DNA from: Mycobacterium sp. IS-836
Lineage (GTDB): Bacteria > Actinomycetota > Actinomycetes > Mycobacteriales > Mycobacteriaceae
Assembly (NCBI RefSeq): GCF_001954275.1
Contig: NZ_MBEU01000027.1
Coordinates: 1-64,000, forward strand
Direction: 5' to 3'
Length of the DNA stretch: 64,000 nt
Under the pieces are notes generated by a model that saw only the letters and a list, made by a program, of their open reading frames with translations, had not been told where the DNA came from and searched no databases. The translations under genes and the position numbers were made by a program. Shown here one piece after another: positions 48,705 to 56,718 of the stretch; the first letter of the stretch is position 1, and each line of letters starts with the position of its first letter.

Positions 48705-49382
48705 CTCGGGCTCCTGCTCGGCTGCGGGCTGCGTGGTCGAGCGGCGGCGCCCCCGGTAGCCGCGCCACGCGGCGATGAACGCCGGCATCAGCGACACGAA
48801 CAGGATCGCCAGGATGATCTTTTCCAGGTTCTGGTGGACGAACGGCACGGTGCCCAGGAAGTAGCCCGCCAGCGTCGCGCCGCCGCCCCAGGCGATGCCG
48901 CCGACGATGTCGAACCCGAGGAACACCGGGTAGCGCATGTACGACACCCCGGCGACCACCGGCACGAACGTCCGCACGAACGGCGCGAAGCGGGCCAGGA
49001 TGATCGCCCACGGCCCGTACTTCTCGAAGAACGCGTGCGACTCCGTCACGTAATGCTTCTTGAAGAACCGGGAGTCTTCCTTCTTGAACAGCGCCGGCCC
49101 GATCCGTCGCCCGATGAAGTATCCGGTCTGATCGCCCAGGATCGCTACCAGCGCGACGGCGGGCGCCAGCACCCAGATGCTGGCGGGCGGGTTCGGGTGC
49201 GCGGCCAGCAGCCCGCCGGTGAACAACAGCGATTCCCCGGGCAGCAGCGGAAACAGCAATCCGGTCTCGATGAAGACGATGATCAGGATCCCGGGCAGCA
49301 CCGCGGACCCGAAGACGCCGTTGGCGCCCAGCCAGTACATCGGGTCGAGGATGTCCGGCAGGGCCGTGACGGCGGTGTGCAT
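48666..49382 (-). CDS. DedA-family membrane protein
   Basis: A 238-residue integral membrane protein of the DedA/VTT superfamily, matching Rv0364 by position. Re-entrant and helix motifs are present: ETGLLFPLLPGESLLFTGG, GDQTGYFIGRRIGP and FARFAPFVRTFVPVVAGVSY with the conserved Arg residues. Such proteins act as lipid scramblases or undecaprenyl-phosphate transporters in some bacteria; which applies here is unknown. The C-terminal 30 residues are hydrophilic (TTQPAAEQEPESDPTSPV). The start is ATG 49382, divergent from fba. Confidence 0.9.
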   Translation of the reverse strand: MHTAVTALPDILDPMYWLGANGVFGSAVLPGILIIVFIETGLLFPLLPGESLLFTGGLLAAHPNPPASIWVLAPAVALVAILGDQTGYFIGRRIGPALFKKEDSRFFKKHYVTESHAFFEKYGPWAIILARFAPFVRTFVPVVAGVSYMRYPVFLGFDIVGGIAWGGGATLAGYFLGTVPFVHQNLEKIILAILFVSLMPAFIAAWRGYRGRRRSTTQPAAEQEPESDPTSPVRNESV

Positions 49383-49455
49383 GGTGGTTCAACATACCGT
49401 CGTTGCCTTGCGGGCCGGGAAACAACGCCCGACGCCTGGTTGCGATACTTACCGC

Positions 49456-50487
49456 ATGCCTATCGCAACGCCCGAGGTCTACGCCGAGATGCTGGGCCGT
49501 GCCAAGGAGAACTCGTACGCTTTCCCGGCCATCAACTGCACCTCCTCGGAGACCGTCAACGCTGCCATCAAAGGCTTCGCCGACGCGGGCAGTGACGGCA
49601 TCATCCAGTTCTCCACCGGCGGCGCGGAGTTCGCGTCGGGGCTCGGGGTGAAAGACATGGTCAGCGGCGCGGTGGCGCTGGCCAAGTTCACCCGCAGCAT
49701 CGCGGCCAAATACCCGATCAACGTCGCGCTGCACACCGATCACTGCCCGAAGGACAAGCTGGACACGTACGTGCGGCCGCTGCTGGCGATCTCGGCCAAG
49801 CGGGTGGCCGCCGGCAAGGACCCGCTCTTCCAGTCCCACATGTGGGACGGCTCCGCGGTGCCGATCGACGAGAACCTGGACATCGCGCAGGGGCTGCTCA
49901 AAGAGGCCGCGGCCGCCAAGATCATCCTCGAGATCGAGATCGGCGTGGTCGGCGGCGAAGAGGACGGTGTGGCCAACGAGATCAACGACAAGCTCTACAC
50001 CACCCCGGACGACTTCGAGAAGACCATCGACGCGCTGGGCCACGGCGAGCACGGCAAGTACCTGCTGGCCGCGACCTTCGGCAATGTGCACGGCGTGTAC
50101 AAGCCCGGCAACGTCAAGCTCCGCCCCGACATCCTGGCCCAGGGGCAGCAAGTGGCGGCGGCCAAGCTCGGGTTGTCAGCGGACGCCAAGCCGTTCGACT
50201 TCGTGTTCCACGGCGGCTCGGGCTCGGAGAAGTCGGAGATCGTGGAGGCGCTGCGCTACGGCGTGGTGAAGATGAACGTCGACACCGACACCCAGTACGC
50301 GTTCACCCGCCCGATCGCCGGCCACATGTTCACCAACTACGACGGCGTCCTCAAGGTCGACGGCGAAGTGGGCAGCAAGAAGGTCTACGACCCGCGCAGC
50401 TACCTCAAGAAGGCCGAAGCCGCGATGACCGAGCGCGTCATCGAGGCCTGCAACGACCTTCATTGCGCCGGGAAGTCGGTCAGCTAG
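49456..50487 (+). CDS. fba: Class II fructose-bisphosphate aldolase
   Basis: Zinc-dependent aldolase of glycolysis and gluconeogenesis, 343 residues from ATG 49456; the frame is open upstream but non-homologous. Zinc ligands lie in ALHTDHCPKDKLDTYVRP (His of TDHC), in AATFGNVHGVYKPGN and in DFVFHGGSGSEKSEIVEAL. The catalytic Asp is within HTDHC. KYPINVALHTDH and VDTDTQYAFTRPI are typical of class IIA enzymes. Size and position match Rv0363c. Two tandem palindromic repeats lie just after the stop. Confidence 0.96.
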   Translation: MPIATPEVYAEMLGRAKENSYAFPAINCTSSETVNAAIKGFADAGSDGIIQFSTGGAEFASGLGVKDMVSGAVALAKFTRSIAAKYPINVALHTDHCPKDKLDTYVRPLLAISAKRVAAGKDPLFQSHMWDGSAVPIDENLDIAQGLLKEAAAAKIILEIEIGVVGGEEDGVANEINDKLYTTPDDFEKTIDALGHGEHGKYLLAATFGNVHGVYKPGNVKLRPDILAQGQQVAAAKLGLSADAKPFDFVFHGGSGSEKSEIVEALRYGVVKMNVDTDTQYAFTRPIAGHMFTNYDGVLKVDGEVGSKKVYDPRSYLKKAEAAMTERVIEACNDLHCAGKSVS

Positions 50488-50504
50488 CCGGCCGCCGCGG
50501 CCTG

Positions 50505-50564
50505 CGAACGTGCGGCTGGCCGCACACTCGGCACCGAACGTGCGGCTGGCCGCACGCTCGGCAC
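50505..50564. repeat. Tandem 30-bp palindromic repeat after fba
   Basis: Two adjacent 30-base units (50505-50534 and 50535-50564) differ at one base. Each contains a 7-bp stem, GTGCGGC-TG-GCCGCAC. They fill the gap between the convergent genes fba and the Rv0361-like gene, so they may terminate transcription from both sides. Confidence 0.8.
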
Positions 50565-50567
50565 GCG

Positions 50568-51428
50568 CTAGCCGCTGGGGGACTGGCAGATCTCCCACTT
50601 GTCGTCGCGGTATTGCAGGTCCAGGCTGCGGGTCGAGCGCACCTGCGGGTCGTAGGCCATGAACGTGGTGACGTTCGCCTCGGCGTGTTGGCCGTTGACG
50701 ACCACCTGGTCGATGCTGGCGATCACCGGATATTGCTTGGCCGCCGAGACGCGCTGATAGGTCTCGGCCCACGCGTGCTCGTCGTAATCCACATACCCGT
50801 CGCGGGTGGTGCCGCACGTGATGCTGCGCAGCGCCGTCAGATCGCCCCGCTGCACCGCGACGTCGAACTCCTGGATGGTGTGGCGGACCTGATCCTCCGG
50901 CGAGACCTTCAGGTGCTTGCTGCGGGTCAGCAGCACCGTGCCCAGGATCGCGATCGCCGCCAGCGCCAACACCACGACGATCAGCGCCAGCACCAATCCC
51001 CAGTTGAATTGCCTTGATGTCCGGACCTTTTCCCCGTCACGAGGTGGAATCGATTGTGGTACAGCCGATTTCGGCGGCATGCCGGCGGGGGGCGTTGTCA
51101 CCGGAGTGGTCGGCGGCGATGCGAAGACCTCGGTGGCCGGCTCGGGGGTGGTGGCGATGATCGCCGTCTCTTTCGCGTCGAATCCCGGTGCGGTGAAACG
51201 ACGTTCGCGCTGCTGCCCCTCCGGATTCTCCGGATCGCCGGCCGGCTCGGGTTTGTTGATCACCACGGTCTCGGTCTCGGCGTCGTTGGGAATCAGGGGC
51301 TGGCCCTCGGGTTGCTCTTCGCCGGACTCGGCGGCCCGCTCGTCGGCCGGGTCGCTCCGGGATTCCGGCGGCTCGGACCCAGGCCGGTTCGGCGCGCCGC
51401 CGCGGTCGGGCTCGGGTGCGTTGGGCAT
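50568..51428 (-). CDS. Single-pass membrane protein (Rv0361-like) with NTF2-like C-terminal domain
   Basis: I place the start at ATG 51428, giving 286 residues; the longer open frame upstream runs across the neighbouring gene. A disordered acidic/Pro-rich cytosolic N-terminus of about 150 residues (SDPADERAAESGEEQPEGQP) precedes one membrane helix (NWGLVLALIVVVLALAAIAI). The extracytoplasmic C-terminal domain of about 100 residues (QVRHTIQEFDVAVQRGDLTA; VVNGQHAEANVTTFMAYDPQ) looks like an NTF2/DUF4878-type fold. A TATTCT -10-like hexamer lies six bases before the ATG, compatible with a leaderless transcript. Function unknown. Confidence 0.75.
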   Translation of the reverse strand: MPNAPEPDRGGAPNRPGSEPPESRSDPADERAAESGEEQPEGQPLIPNDAETETVVINKPEPAGDPENPEGQQRERRFTAPGFDAKETAIIATTPEPATEVFASPPTTPVTTPPAGMPPKSAVPQSIPPRDGEKVRTSRQFNWGLVLALIVVVLALAAIAILGTVLLTRSKHLKVSPEDQVRHTIQEFDVAVQRGDLTALRSITCGTTRDGYVDYDEHAWAETYQRVSAAKQYPVIASIDQVVVNGQHAEANVTTFMAYDPQVRSTRSLDLQYRDDKWEICQSPSG

Positions 51429-51446
51429 GACGGCAGAATAGACGAC

Positions 51447-51860
51447 ATGACGCCGATGGGTGATCTTCTGGGACCTGATCCAATTCTGTTGCCTCCTGAC
51501 AGCGATGCCGAGGCCGCGCTGCTCGCCAAGGAGAACCCGGGCATCGTCGCCGCCGCGCATCCGTCGGCGTCGGTGGCCTGGGCGGCGCTGGCCGAGGAGG
51601 CGCTGGCGGACGACAAGGCGATCACGGCCTACGCGTATGCGCGCACGGGTTATCACCGGGGCCTGGATCAGCTGCGCCGCAACGGCTGGAAGGGTTTCGG
51701 GCCGGTGCCGTATTCGCACGAGCCCAACCGGGGCTTCCTGCGGTGTGTGGCGGCGCTGGCGCGGGCCGCCGACGCGATCGGCGAGACCGACGAGTACGCG
51801 CGTTGCCTGGATCTGCTCGACGACTGCGATCCCACCGCCCGCCCGGCGCTCGGGCTCTAG
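51447..51860 (+). CDS. DUF3151-family protein (Rv0360c-like)
   Basis: A 137-residue soluble protein from ATG 51447 (ATG 51456 is possible). It is helical with conserved stretches GIVAAAHPSASVAWAALAEE, ALADDKAITAYAYARTGYHR and NRGFLRCVAALARAADAIGE, resembling a small TPR-like bundle; I recognise it as the DUF3151 family, conserved in actinobacteria. It is divergent from the Rv0361-like gene with only 18 bases between start codons, and its stop overlaps the convergent cation transporter by four bases. The molecular function is not known. Confidence 0.82.
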   Translation: MTPMGDLLGPDPILLPPDSDAEAALLAKENPGIVAAAHPSASVAWAALAEEALADDKAITAYAYARTGYHRGLDQLRRNGWKGFGPVPYSHEPNRGFLRCVAALARAADAIGETDEYARCLDLLDDCDPTARPALGL

Positions 51861-52756
51861 CAGCCCTCCGAACAGTCGCCGTTGCCGCCCGGACAGTCGA
51901 TCTGAACCGTGGCGTGGCGCAGCCCGCGCGCGGACAACACCTCCCGCGCGTCCTGCAGCACCCGCGCGGAGTCGGCGGTGCTGGTCAAGTGCGCCGTGCA
52001 CATGTCCTTGCCGGGCGAAAGCGTCCACACGTGCAGGTCGTGCACCTCGGTCACGCCGTCGACGGCGTGCAGGGCCGAACGCAGCTCCTCGACGTCGATG
52101 TGGACCGGCGATGATTCGGACAGGATCCGGAGCGCGTCGCGGGCCAGGGAGATGGCCCGGGGCAGCACCCAGAGCGCGACCAACACGGCGACCACCACGT
52201 CGGCGTACGGCCAGTGTGTGGTGACGGTGACGACGCCGGCGATCAGGACGCCCACGCTGCCGACCGTGTCGGCGACGACCTCCATGTAGGCGCCCTGCAC
52301 GGCCAGGCTCTGCGACGAGTGGGACCGAAGCAGTAGCGCCACGACGAAGTTGGCGGCGAGGCCGGCCAGCGCGACCACAATCATCGGCACGCCGGGGATC
52401 GACGGCGCGTCCCGGAGCCGCCGGATGGCCTCCCACAGGATGAACAGGGCGACCCCGATCAGCAGGCCTGCGTTGGCGACCGCGGTGAACACCTCGGCGC
52501 GATGCCAGCCGTAGGTGCGTGCGGGCGACGAACTGCCGCGCCGGGCCAGCATGACGGCGGCCAAGCCCATGAACACCGCCACGACGTCGGTGAGCATGTG
52601 GCCGGCGTCGGCCAGCAACGCGATCGAATTGATCAGCAGCGACGTCGTCAACTCCACGACGAAGAAGGCCGCCAGAATCGCGGCGGCCATGATCATGCGG
52701 GGGATCATCCGGGACGCGTCGGCCTCGGCGGGGGTGTGGTTGTGGCCGGCGCCCAT
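51857..52756 (-). CDS. Cation diffusion facilitator (metal efflux)
   Basis: A 299-residue CDF exporter, six helices then a cytosolic ferredoxin-like domain (VTEVHDLHVWTLSPGKDMCT). I prefer ATG 52756 to TTG 52765. The transport site in helix 2 is His53/Asp57 (LLADAGHMLTD). In helix 5 the usual HxxxD is ExxxD (Glu159/Asp163 in GAYMEVVADTVGS), which may alter metal choice. The N-terminus has GHNH and the C-terminus a Cys-rich CPGGNGDCSEGC. Zinc, cobalt, nickel or cadmium are candidate substrates. A 32-bp palindrome over the predicted promoter points to metal-responsive repression. Confidence 0.88.
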   Translation of the reverse strand: MGAGHNHTPAEADASRMIPRMIMAAAILAAFFVVELTTSLLINSIALLADAGHMLTDVVAVFMGLAAVMLARRGSSSPARTYGWHRAEVFTAVANAGLLIGVALFILWEAIRRLRDAPSIPGVPMIVVALAGLAANFVVALLLRSHSSQSLAVQGAYMEVVADTVGSVGVLIAGVVTVTTHWPYADVVVAVLVALWVLPRAISLARDALRILSESSPVHIDVEELRSALHAVDGVTEVHDLHVWTLSPGKDMCTAHLTSTADSARVLQDAREVLSARGLRHATVQIDCPGGNGDCSEGC

Positions 52757-52760
52757 GGAG

Positions 52761-52792
52761 TGCAATATATGCGCGTTAGCGCATATATTGCA
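52761..52792 (-). promoter_or_regulatory. 32-bp palindromic operator and promoter of the CDF gene
   Basis: TGCAATATATGCGC (52761-52774), four bases, then the perfect reverse complement GCGCATATATTGCA (52779-52792). It is strikingly AT-rich for this genome and fills most of the 40-base gap between the S2P-like gene stop and the CDF start. On the minus strand TATATT (52769-52764) is a good -10 hexamer seven bases before ATG 52756, suggesting a leaderless transcript. The form suits a metal-sensing ArsR/SmtB repressor, which is not encoded here. Confidence 0.75.
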
Positions 52793-52796
52793 AGGG

Positions 52797-53576
52797 TCAG
52801 AACCAGCGGCTCCAGAACCGGGTGAGGGAGTTGCCGGCGCCCGCCAGCATGTGAGGCACGCCCGAGAGATCGAAGAGCCAACCCACGATCCCGAAGAGCC
52901 ATTGGTTCAACACCGGCGCCAGGAGCACGAACAGCAGGATGAAGATTCCCCACTGCTTGGCGGGTGCCACCGCGCGCTGGGTCTCGGGGCTCAGGTGTGG
53001 CTCCAGGGCGTCGTAGCCGTCCAGGCCCGGGATCGGCAGCAGGTTCAGCACGACGGCCATGATCTGGAGGAAGCCCAGAAACGCGACGCCGGCCCACAGC
53101 ACCACATGGTTCGGGTCCAAGAACAAGCGGGTCAGCGTCAGCAGCAGGATCGCCAGCAGCAGGTTGGCCGCCGGGCCCGCCAGGCTGACCAGGGTACGGC
53201 GGGTGGGCGTCATGAACCCCGTCCGCAAATACACCGCGGCGCCCGGCAGGCCGATGCCGCCCAGGGCGATGAACACCATCGGCAACAGCAGCGACAGCCC
53301 GGGATGGCTGTAGCGCCGCGGATCCAGTGTCAGGTAGCCGCGCACGGCGGCGTCGTGGTCGCCGAAGCGCCAGGCGGTCAGCGCGTGCCCGAATTCGTGC
53401 AGGCACAACGACACCAGCCAGCCGGCGATCACAAAGGTGAAAACCCCGGCGTAGGCCAGCGGCCGCACGGTCGCCCCGGCCAGCCAGGCGAGCACGCCGC
53501 CGACCGCGGTCAATCCGAGCAGGGCCAAGAAGATCGGGCTGGGGCGCACCGATTCGTGCACCCTGGAAAAGCTCAC
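52797..53576 (-). CDS. Site-2-protease-like M50 membrane metalloprotease
   Basis: A 259-residue polytopic protein, the length I recall for Rv0359. The zinc-binding motif HEFGH is at residues 60-64 (His60, Glu61, His64), inside a hydrophobic helix, and the second conserved motif NLLPIPGLDGYDAL supplies the third ligand Asp. There is no PDZ domain, so it belongs to the short S2P group rather than RseP/Rip1. The substrate is unknown; family members cut membrane-bound regulators. The start is GTG 53576, ten bases after the DoxX-like gene stop, implying co-transcription. Confidence 0.88.
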   Translation of the reverse strand: MSFSRVHESVRPSPIFLALLGLTAVGGVLAWLAGATVRPLAYAGVFTFVIAGWLVSLCLHEFGHALTAWRFGDHDAAVRGYLTLDPRRYSHPGLSLLLPMVFIALGGIGLPGAAVYLRTGFMTPTRRTLVSLAGPAANLLLAILLLTLTRLFLDPNHVVLWAGVAFLGFLQIMAVVLNLLPIPGLDGYDALEPHLSPETQRAVAPAKQWGIFILLFVLLAPVLNQWLFGIVGWLFDLSGVPHMLAGAGNSLTRFWSRWF

Positions 53577-53585
53577 CGATCGAAA

Positions 53586-53960
53586 CTACCGGACCACCAC
53601 GCGCCGCCGCTGTGGGCGCAACGCCCAGGAGGCCACGGTGAGCCCCACGAGAATGACGGGACCCACCAGCGTTTTGGCGTCATCGCCCGCCCAGATGTGC
53701 GAGGCCGTCGCGCCGAGGTAGACGAACATCAGGCCCGCGTACGCCCATTCCTTCACCAGGGGCAGGCGCGGCGCCAGCAGTGCGATGCCGGCCGCCACGT
53801 AGCAGACGCCGAGGATCGTCATGAAGTACGGCGGATATCCCAGATGTGTCACGACGCCCTTGAACGGTTGCAGGCGTAAGGCGCCCATCACCCCACCCAC
53901 GAAACATTCGGCGGCGAGCGGGCCGGTCGTCAACCAATAGGCGACGTTGATACGCGTCAT
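53586..53960 (-). CDS. DoxX-like small membrane protein
   Basis: A 124-residue protein with four hydrophobic helices from ATG 53960. The pattern YWLTTGPLAAECFVGGVMGA, LGYPPYFMTILGVCYVAAGI, LPLVKEWAYAGLMFVYLGAT and VGPVILVGLTVASWAL is that of DoxX-like proteins. Some DoxX proteins help oxidative-stress or sulfur redox complexes at the membrane, but this member has no assigned role. It precedes the S2P-like gene closely on the same strand. Confidence 0.75.
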   Translation of the reverse strand: MTRINVAYWLTTGPLAAECFVGGVMGALRLQPFKGVVTHLGYPPYFMTILGVCYVAAGIALLAPRLPLVKEWAYAGLMFVYLGATASHIWAGDDAKTLVGPVILVGLTVASWALRPQRRRVVVR

Positions 53961-53993
53961 AAAACATCGACACCGCGCGAGCCCGAAATGTGA

Positions 53994-54650
53994 CTACCGG
54001 ACCTGCAGCCAACCCTCGACGTGGCGGTAGAACGTCGACCGGCGTGCGGACCGGGACGCCGGAACACCGTCGCGCACCACGACGACGCCCGTGCTGCCCA
54101 GCTGGACGGCGCGGCCGGTGATCCATCGGCCGCCCGCAGTCCTGGCCCGCAGGCCCGGCACGGCCAGCGTCGGCTCGATGTCCACGCCGTCGACGTCGCC
54201 GTCGAACAGCGCGGTGTCATCGACGACGGCTTCGCCGTGCAGCGGCTCCCGGTCCTCGGCGGGTCGCCAGCTGGCCCGGCCCACGATCACCGACCCCGTC
54301 TCGTCGCGGATCAGCGGCACCCGCCGGGCCCTTCCGCGGCGGGCGCGCCGGGCCGCCCGGCGTCCGGAGGCCACCCGATACACCCGGGTCGCCGCGGTGC
54401 GCCGGCGCGGCACGTACGCCACCTCGACGTCGAGCCGTTCCGCACGCAGCAGCCGGCTGAGCACCGCGGCCAGGTCGGCGTCGCCGCCGACCACCGCCAG
54501 CCGTCGGTGTGGCCCGATCGCGTCGTCGATGGCGGCCGAGTCAGTTGGGCCATCGGCTCGGCGGATCGGCAGGCCGTTCAGCCGCCCGGGCACCCGCGCG
54601 TCGCCGAACACCAACACCGCCACACCGGGCGTGGTATCGGCCGTGTTCAC
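53994..54650 (-). CDS. Conserved mycobacterial protein (Rv0358-like)
   Basis: A 218-residue basic protein from GTG 54650, close in size to Rv0358 next to purA. It begins with beta/alpha features (GVAVLVFGDARVPGR; LAVVGGDADLAAVLSRLL), which recall the GGDGT phosphate loop of the diacylglycerol/NAD kinase fold, but the loop is altered (GGDAD) and the similarity may be accidental. A very Arg-rich stretch (SGRRAARRARRGRARR) may contact nucleic acid or lipid. The C-terminal half has kinase-fold-like beta strands (WITGRAVQLGSTGVVVVRDG). No function can be assigned. It is divergent from purA. Confidence 0.65.
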   Translation of the reverse strand: MNTADTTPGVAVLVFGDARVPGRLNGLPIRRADGPTDSAAIDDAIGPHRRLAVVGGDADLAAVLSRLLRAERLDVEVAYVPRRRTAATRVYRVASGRRAARRARRGRARRVPLIRDETGSVIVGRASWRPAEDREPLHGEAVVDDTALFDGDVDGVDIEPTLAVPGLRARTAGGRWITGRAVQLGSTGVVVVRDGVPASRSARRSTFYRHVEGWLQVR

Positions 54651-54731
54651 GACACTCCTCGCAAATCGCTGGGATAGGGTAGGTCACCGGCTGGACCACA
54701 ATAAGCAGGCGAGACCAGGTGGGAGCATGTC

Positions 54732-56030
54732 ATGCCGGCAATCGTCCTCATCGGCGCCCAATGGGGCGACGAGGGCAAAGGTAAGGCCACCGACCTGCTT
54801 GGTGGGCGCGCGCAGTGGGTGGTGCGTTATCAGGGTGGCAACAATGCCGGGCACACCGTCGTCTTGCCGACCGGCGAGAACTTCGCGCTGCATCTGATCC
54901 CGTCCGGGGTGCTGACGCCGGGCGTCACCAACGTGATCGGCAACGGCGTGGTCGTCGACCCCGGCGTGCTGCTCGACGAGCTGAAGGGCCTCGAGGCCCG
55001 CGGGGTCGACACCTCCAAGCTGTTGATCTCCGCCGACGCGCACCTGCTGATGCCCTACCACGTCGCCATCGACAAGGTCACCGAGCGCTACATGGGCAAC
55101 AAGAAGATCGGCACCACCGGCCGCGGCATCGGGCCGTGCTATCAGGACAAGATCGCCCGAATGGGAATCCGGGTCGCCGACGTGCTCGACCCGGAGCTGT
55201 TGTCGCACAAGGTCGAAGCGGCGCTGGAACTCAAGAACCAGATCCTGGTCAAGGTCTACAACCGCAAGGCGCTGGAGGCGGACCACGTCGTCGAGGTCCT
55301 GCTGGACCAGGCCGACGGATTTCGGCACCGCATCGCCGACACCCGGCTGTTGCTCAACGCGGCGCTGGAAGCCGGCGAAACGGTGTTGCTGGAGGGCTCG
55401 CAGGGCACGCTGCTCGATGTCGACCACGGCACGTATCCCTATGTGACGTCGTCGAATCCGACGGCGGGCGGTGCGGCCGTCGGATCCGGCATCGGCCCGA
55501 CCCGGATCACCACCGTGCTCGGCATCCTCAAGGCCTACACCACCCGCGTGGGTTCCGGCCCGTTCCCCACCGAATTGTTCGACGAGAACGGCGAATACCT
55601 GTCGAAGACGGGCGGCGAATTCGGTGTCACCACCGGGCGGCGCCGGCGCTGCGGCTGGTTCGACGCGGTCATCGCCCGCTACGCCACCCGGGTCAACGGC
55701 ATCACCGACTACTTCCTGACCAAACTCGACGTGCTGTCCAGCCTGGAGACGGTGCCGGTGTGCGTCGGCTATCGGATCGACGGCACCGAGACTCATGAAA
55801 TGCCAATGACGCAAAGCGATCTGCACCGCGCCGAACCGATCTATGAGGAGCTGCCCGGCTGGTGGGAGGACATCTCGGCAGCGCGCGAATTCGACGACCT
55901 TCCGGCCAAGGCCCGCGACTACGTGTTGCGTCTGGAAGAGCTTGCCGGAGCACACGTTTCGTGCATCGGGGTCGGTCCCGGACGTGATCAGACGATCGTG
56001 CGCCGCGACATCCTGGCGGCCCGCCCGTGA
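54732..56030 (+). CDS. purA: Adenylosuccinate synthetase
   Basis: First committed step of AMP synthesis: IMP + aspartate + GTP gives adenylosuccinate. It has 432 residues from ATG 54732. The GTP loop is [18 protein letters not shown] (residues 7-24, catalytic Asp in GDEGKG), and other conserved segments are [48 protein letters not shown] and [14 protein letters not shown] ribosome binding site (AGGTGGGAG) lies upstream. The stop overlaps the next start (GTGA), coupling it to the thioesterase-fold gene. Confidence 0.97.
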   Translation: MPAIVLIGAQWGDEGKGKATDLLGGRAQWVVRYQGGNNAGHTVVLPTGENFALHLIPSGVLTPGVTNVIGNGVVVDPGVLLDELKGLEARGVDTSKLLISADAHLLMPYHVAIDKVTERYMGNKKIGTTGRGIGPCYQDKIARMGIRVADVLDPELLSHKVEAALELKNQILVKVYNRKALEADHVVEVLLDQADGFRHRIADTRLLLNAALEAGETVLLEGSQGTLLDVDHGTYPYVTSSNPTAGGAAVGSGIGPTRITTVLGILKAYTTRVGSGPFPTELFDENGEYLSKTGGEFGVTTGRRRRCGWFDAVIARYATRVNGITDYFLTKLDVLSSLETVPVCVGYRIDGTETHEMPMTQSDLHRAEPIYEELPGWWEDISAAREFDDLPAKARDYVLRLEELAGAHVSCIGVGPGRDQTIVRRDILAARP

Positions 56031-56683
56031 CCCAGCAACCAGAACAAGTCGAGCCGGACCCCAAACAACTCGACCCCGAATACGAGCATCACGGCGGCTT
56101 TCCGGAATACGGCCCCGCCAGCCCCGGCGCCGGATTCGGCCGCTTCGTGGAGTCCATGCGCCGGCTGCAGGACCTTGCCGTGTCCGCCGACCCCGGCGAC
56201 GGCGTCTGGGACGACGCGGCCGATCGTGCCGCGGCGCTGGTGGAGCTGCTGGGCCCGTTCGAAGCCGACGAGGGCAAGGCGCCGGCCGGGCGGACGCCCG
56301 ACCTGCCCGGCATGGGCAGCCTGCTGCTGCCGCCGTGGACCTTGACGCGGTATGCGCCCGACGGCGTCGAAATGACCGGCTATTTCACCAGGTTTCACGT
56401 CGGCGGCAACCACGCGGTGCACGGCGGTGTGCTTCCGCTGCTGTTTGACCACATGTTCGGGATGATCTCGCACGCCGCGGGACGACCGATCAGCCGGACG
56501 GCCTTCCTGCACGTCGACTACCGCAAGATCACCCCGATCGATACGCCCTTGGTAGTGCGCGGTCGCGTCACCAGTACCGAGGGACGCAAGGCGTTCGTGT
56601 CCGCCGAATTGGTCGACGGCGACGAAGCGGTGTTGGCCGAAGGCACCGGCCTGATGGTGCGATTGCTCCCGGGCCAGCCCTGA
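56027..56683 (+). CDS. Hotdog-fold thioesterase-like protein (Rv0356c-like)
   Basis: A 218-residue protein from GTG 56027, overlapping purA by four bases. The C-terminal 120 residues are a PaaI-type hotdog domain: [20 protein letters not shown] carries the HGG and catalytic-type Asp, and [20 protein letters not shown] forms the central strands. The N-terminal 95 residues (about 55 of them with [20 protein letters not shown]) are mycobacterium-specific. An acyl-CoA thioesterase role is likely from the fold, but the substrate is unknown. The link with purA is positional only. Confidence 0.78.
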   Translation: MTQQPEQVEPDPKQLDPEYEHHGGFPEYGPASPGAGFGRFVESMRRLQDLAVSADPGDGVWDDAADRAAALVELLGPFEADEGKAPAGRTPDLPGMGSLLLPPWTLTRYAPDGVEMTGYFTRFHVGGNHAVHGGVLPLLFDHMFGMISHAAGRPISRTAFLHVDYRKITPIDTPLVVRGRVTSTEGRKAFVSAELVDGDEAVLAEGTGLMVRLLPGQP

Positions 56684-56718
56684 GCTGCGCTTTTGCCCCG
56701 CCGACCTATCCTTGTGCA

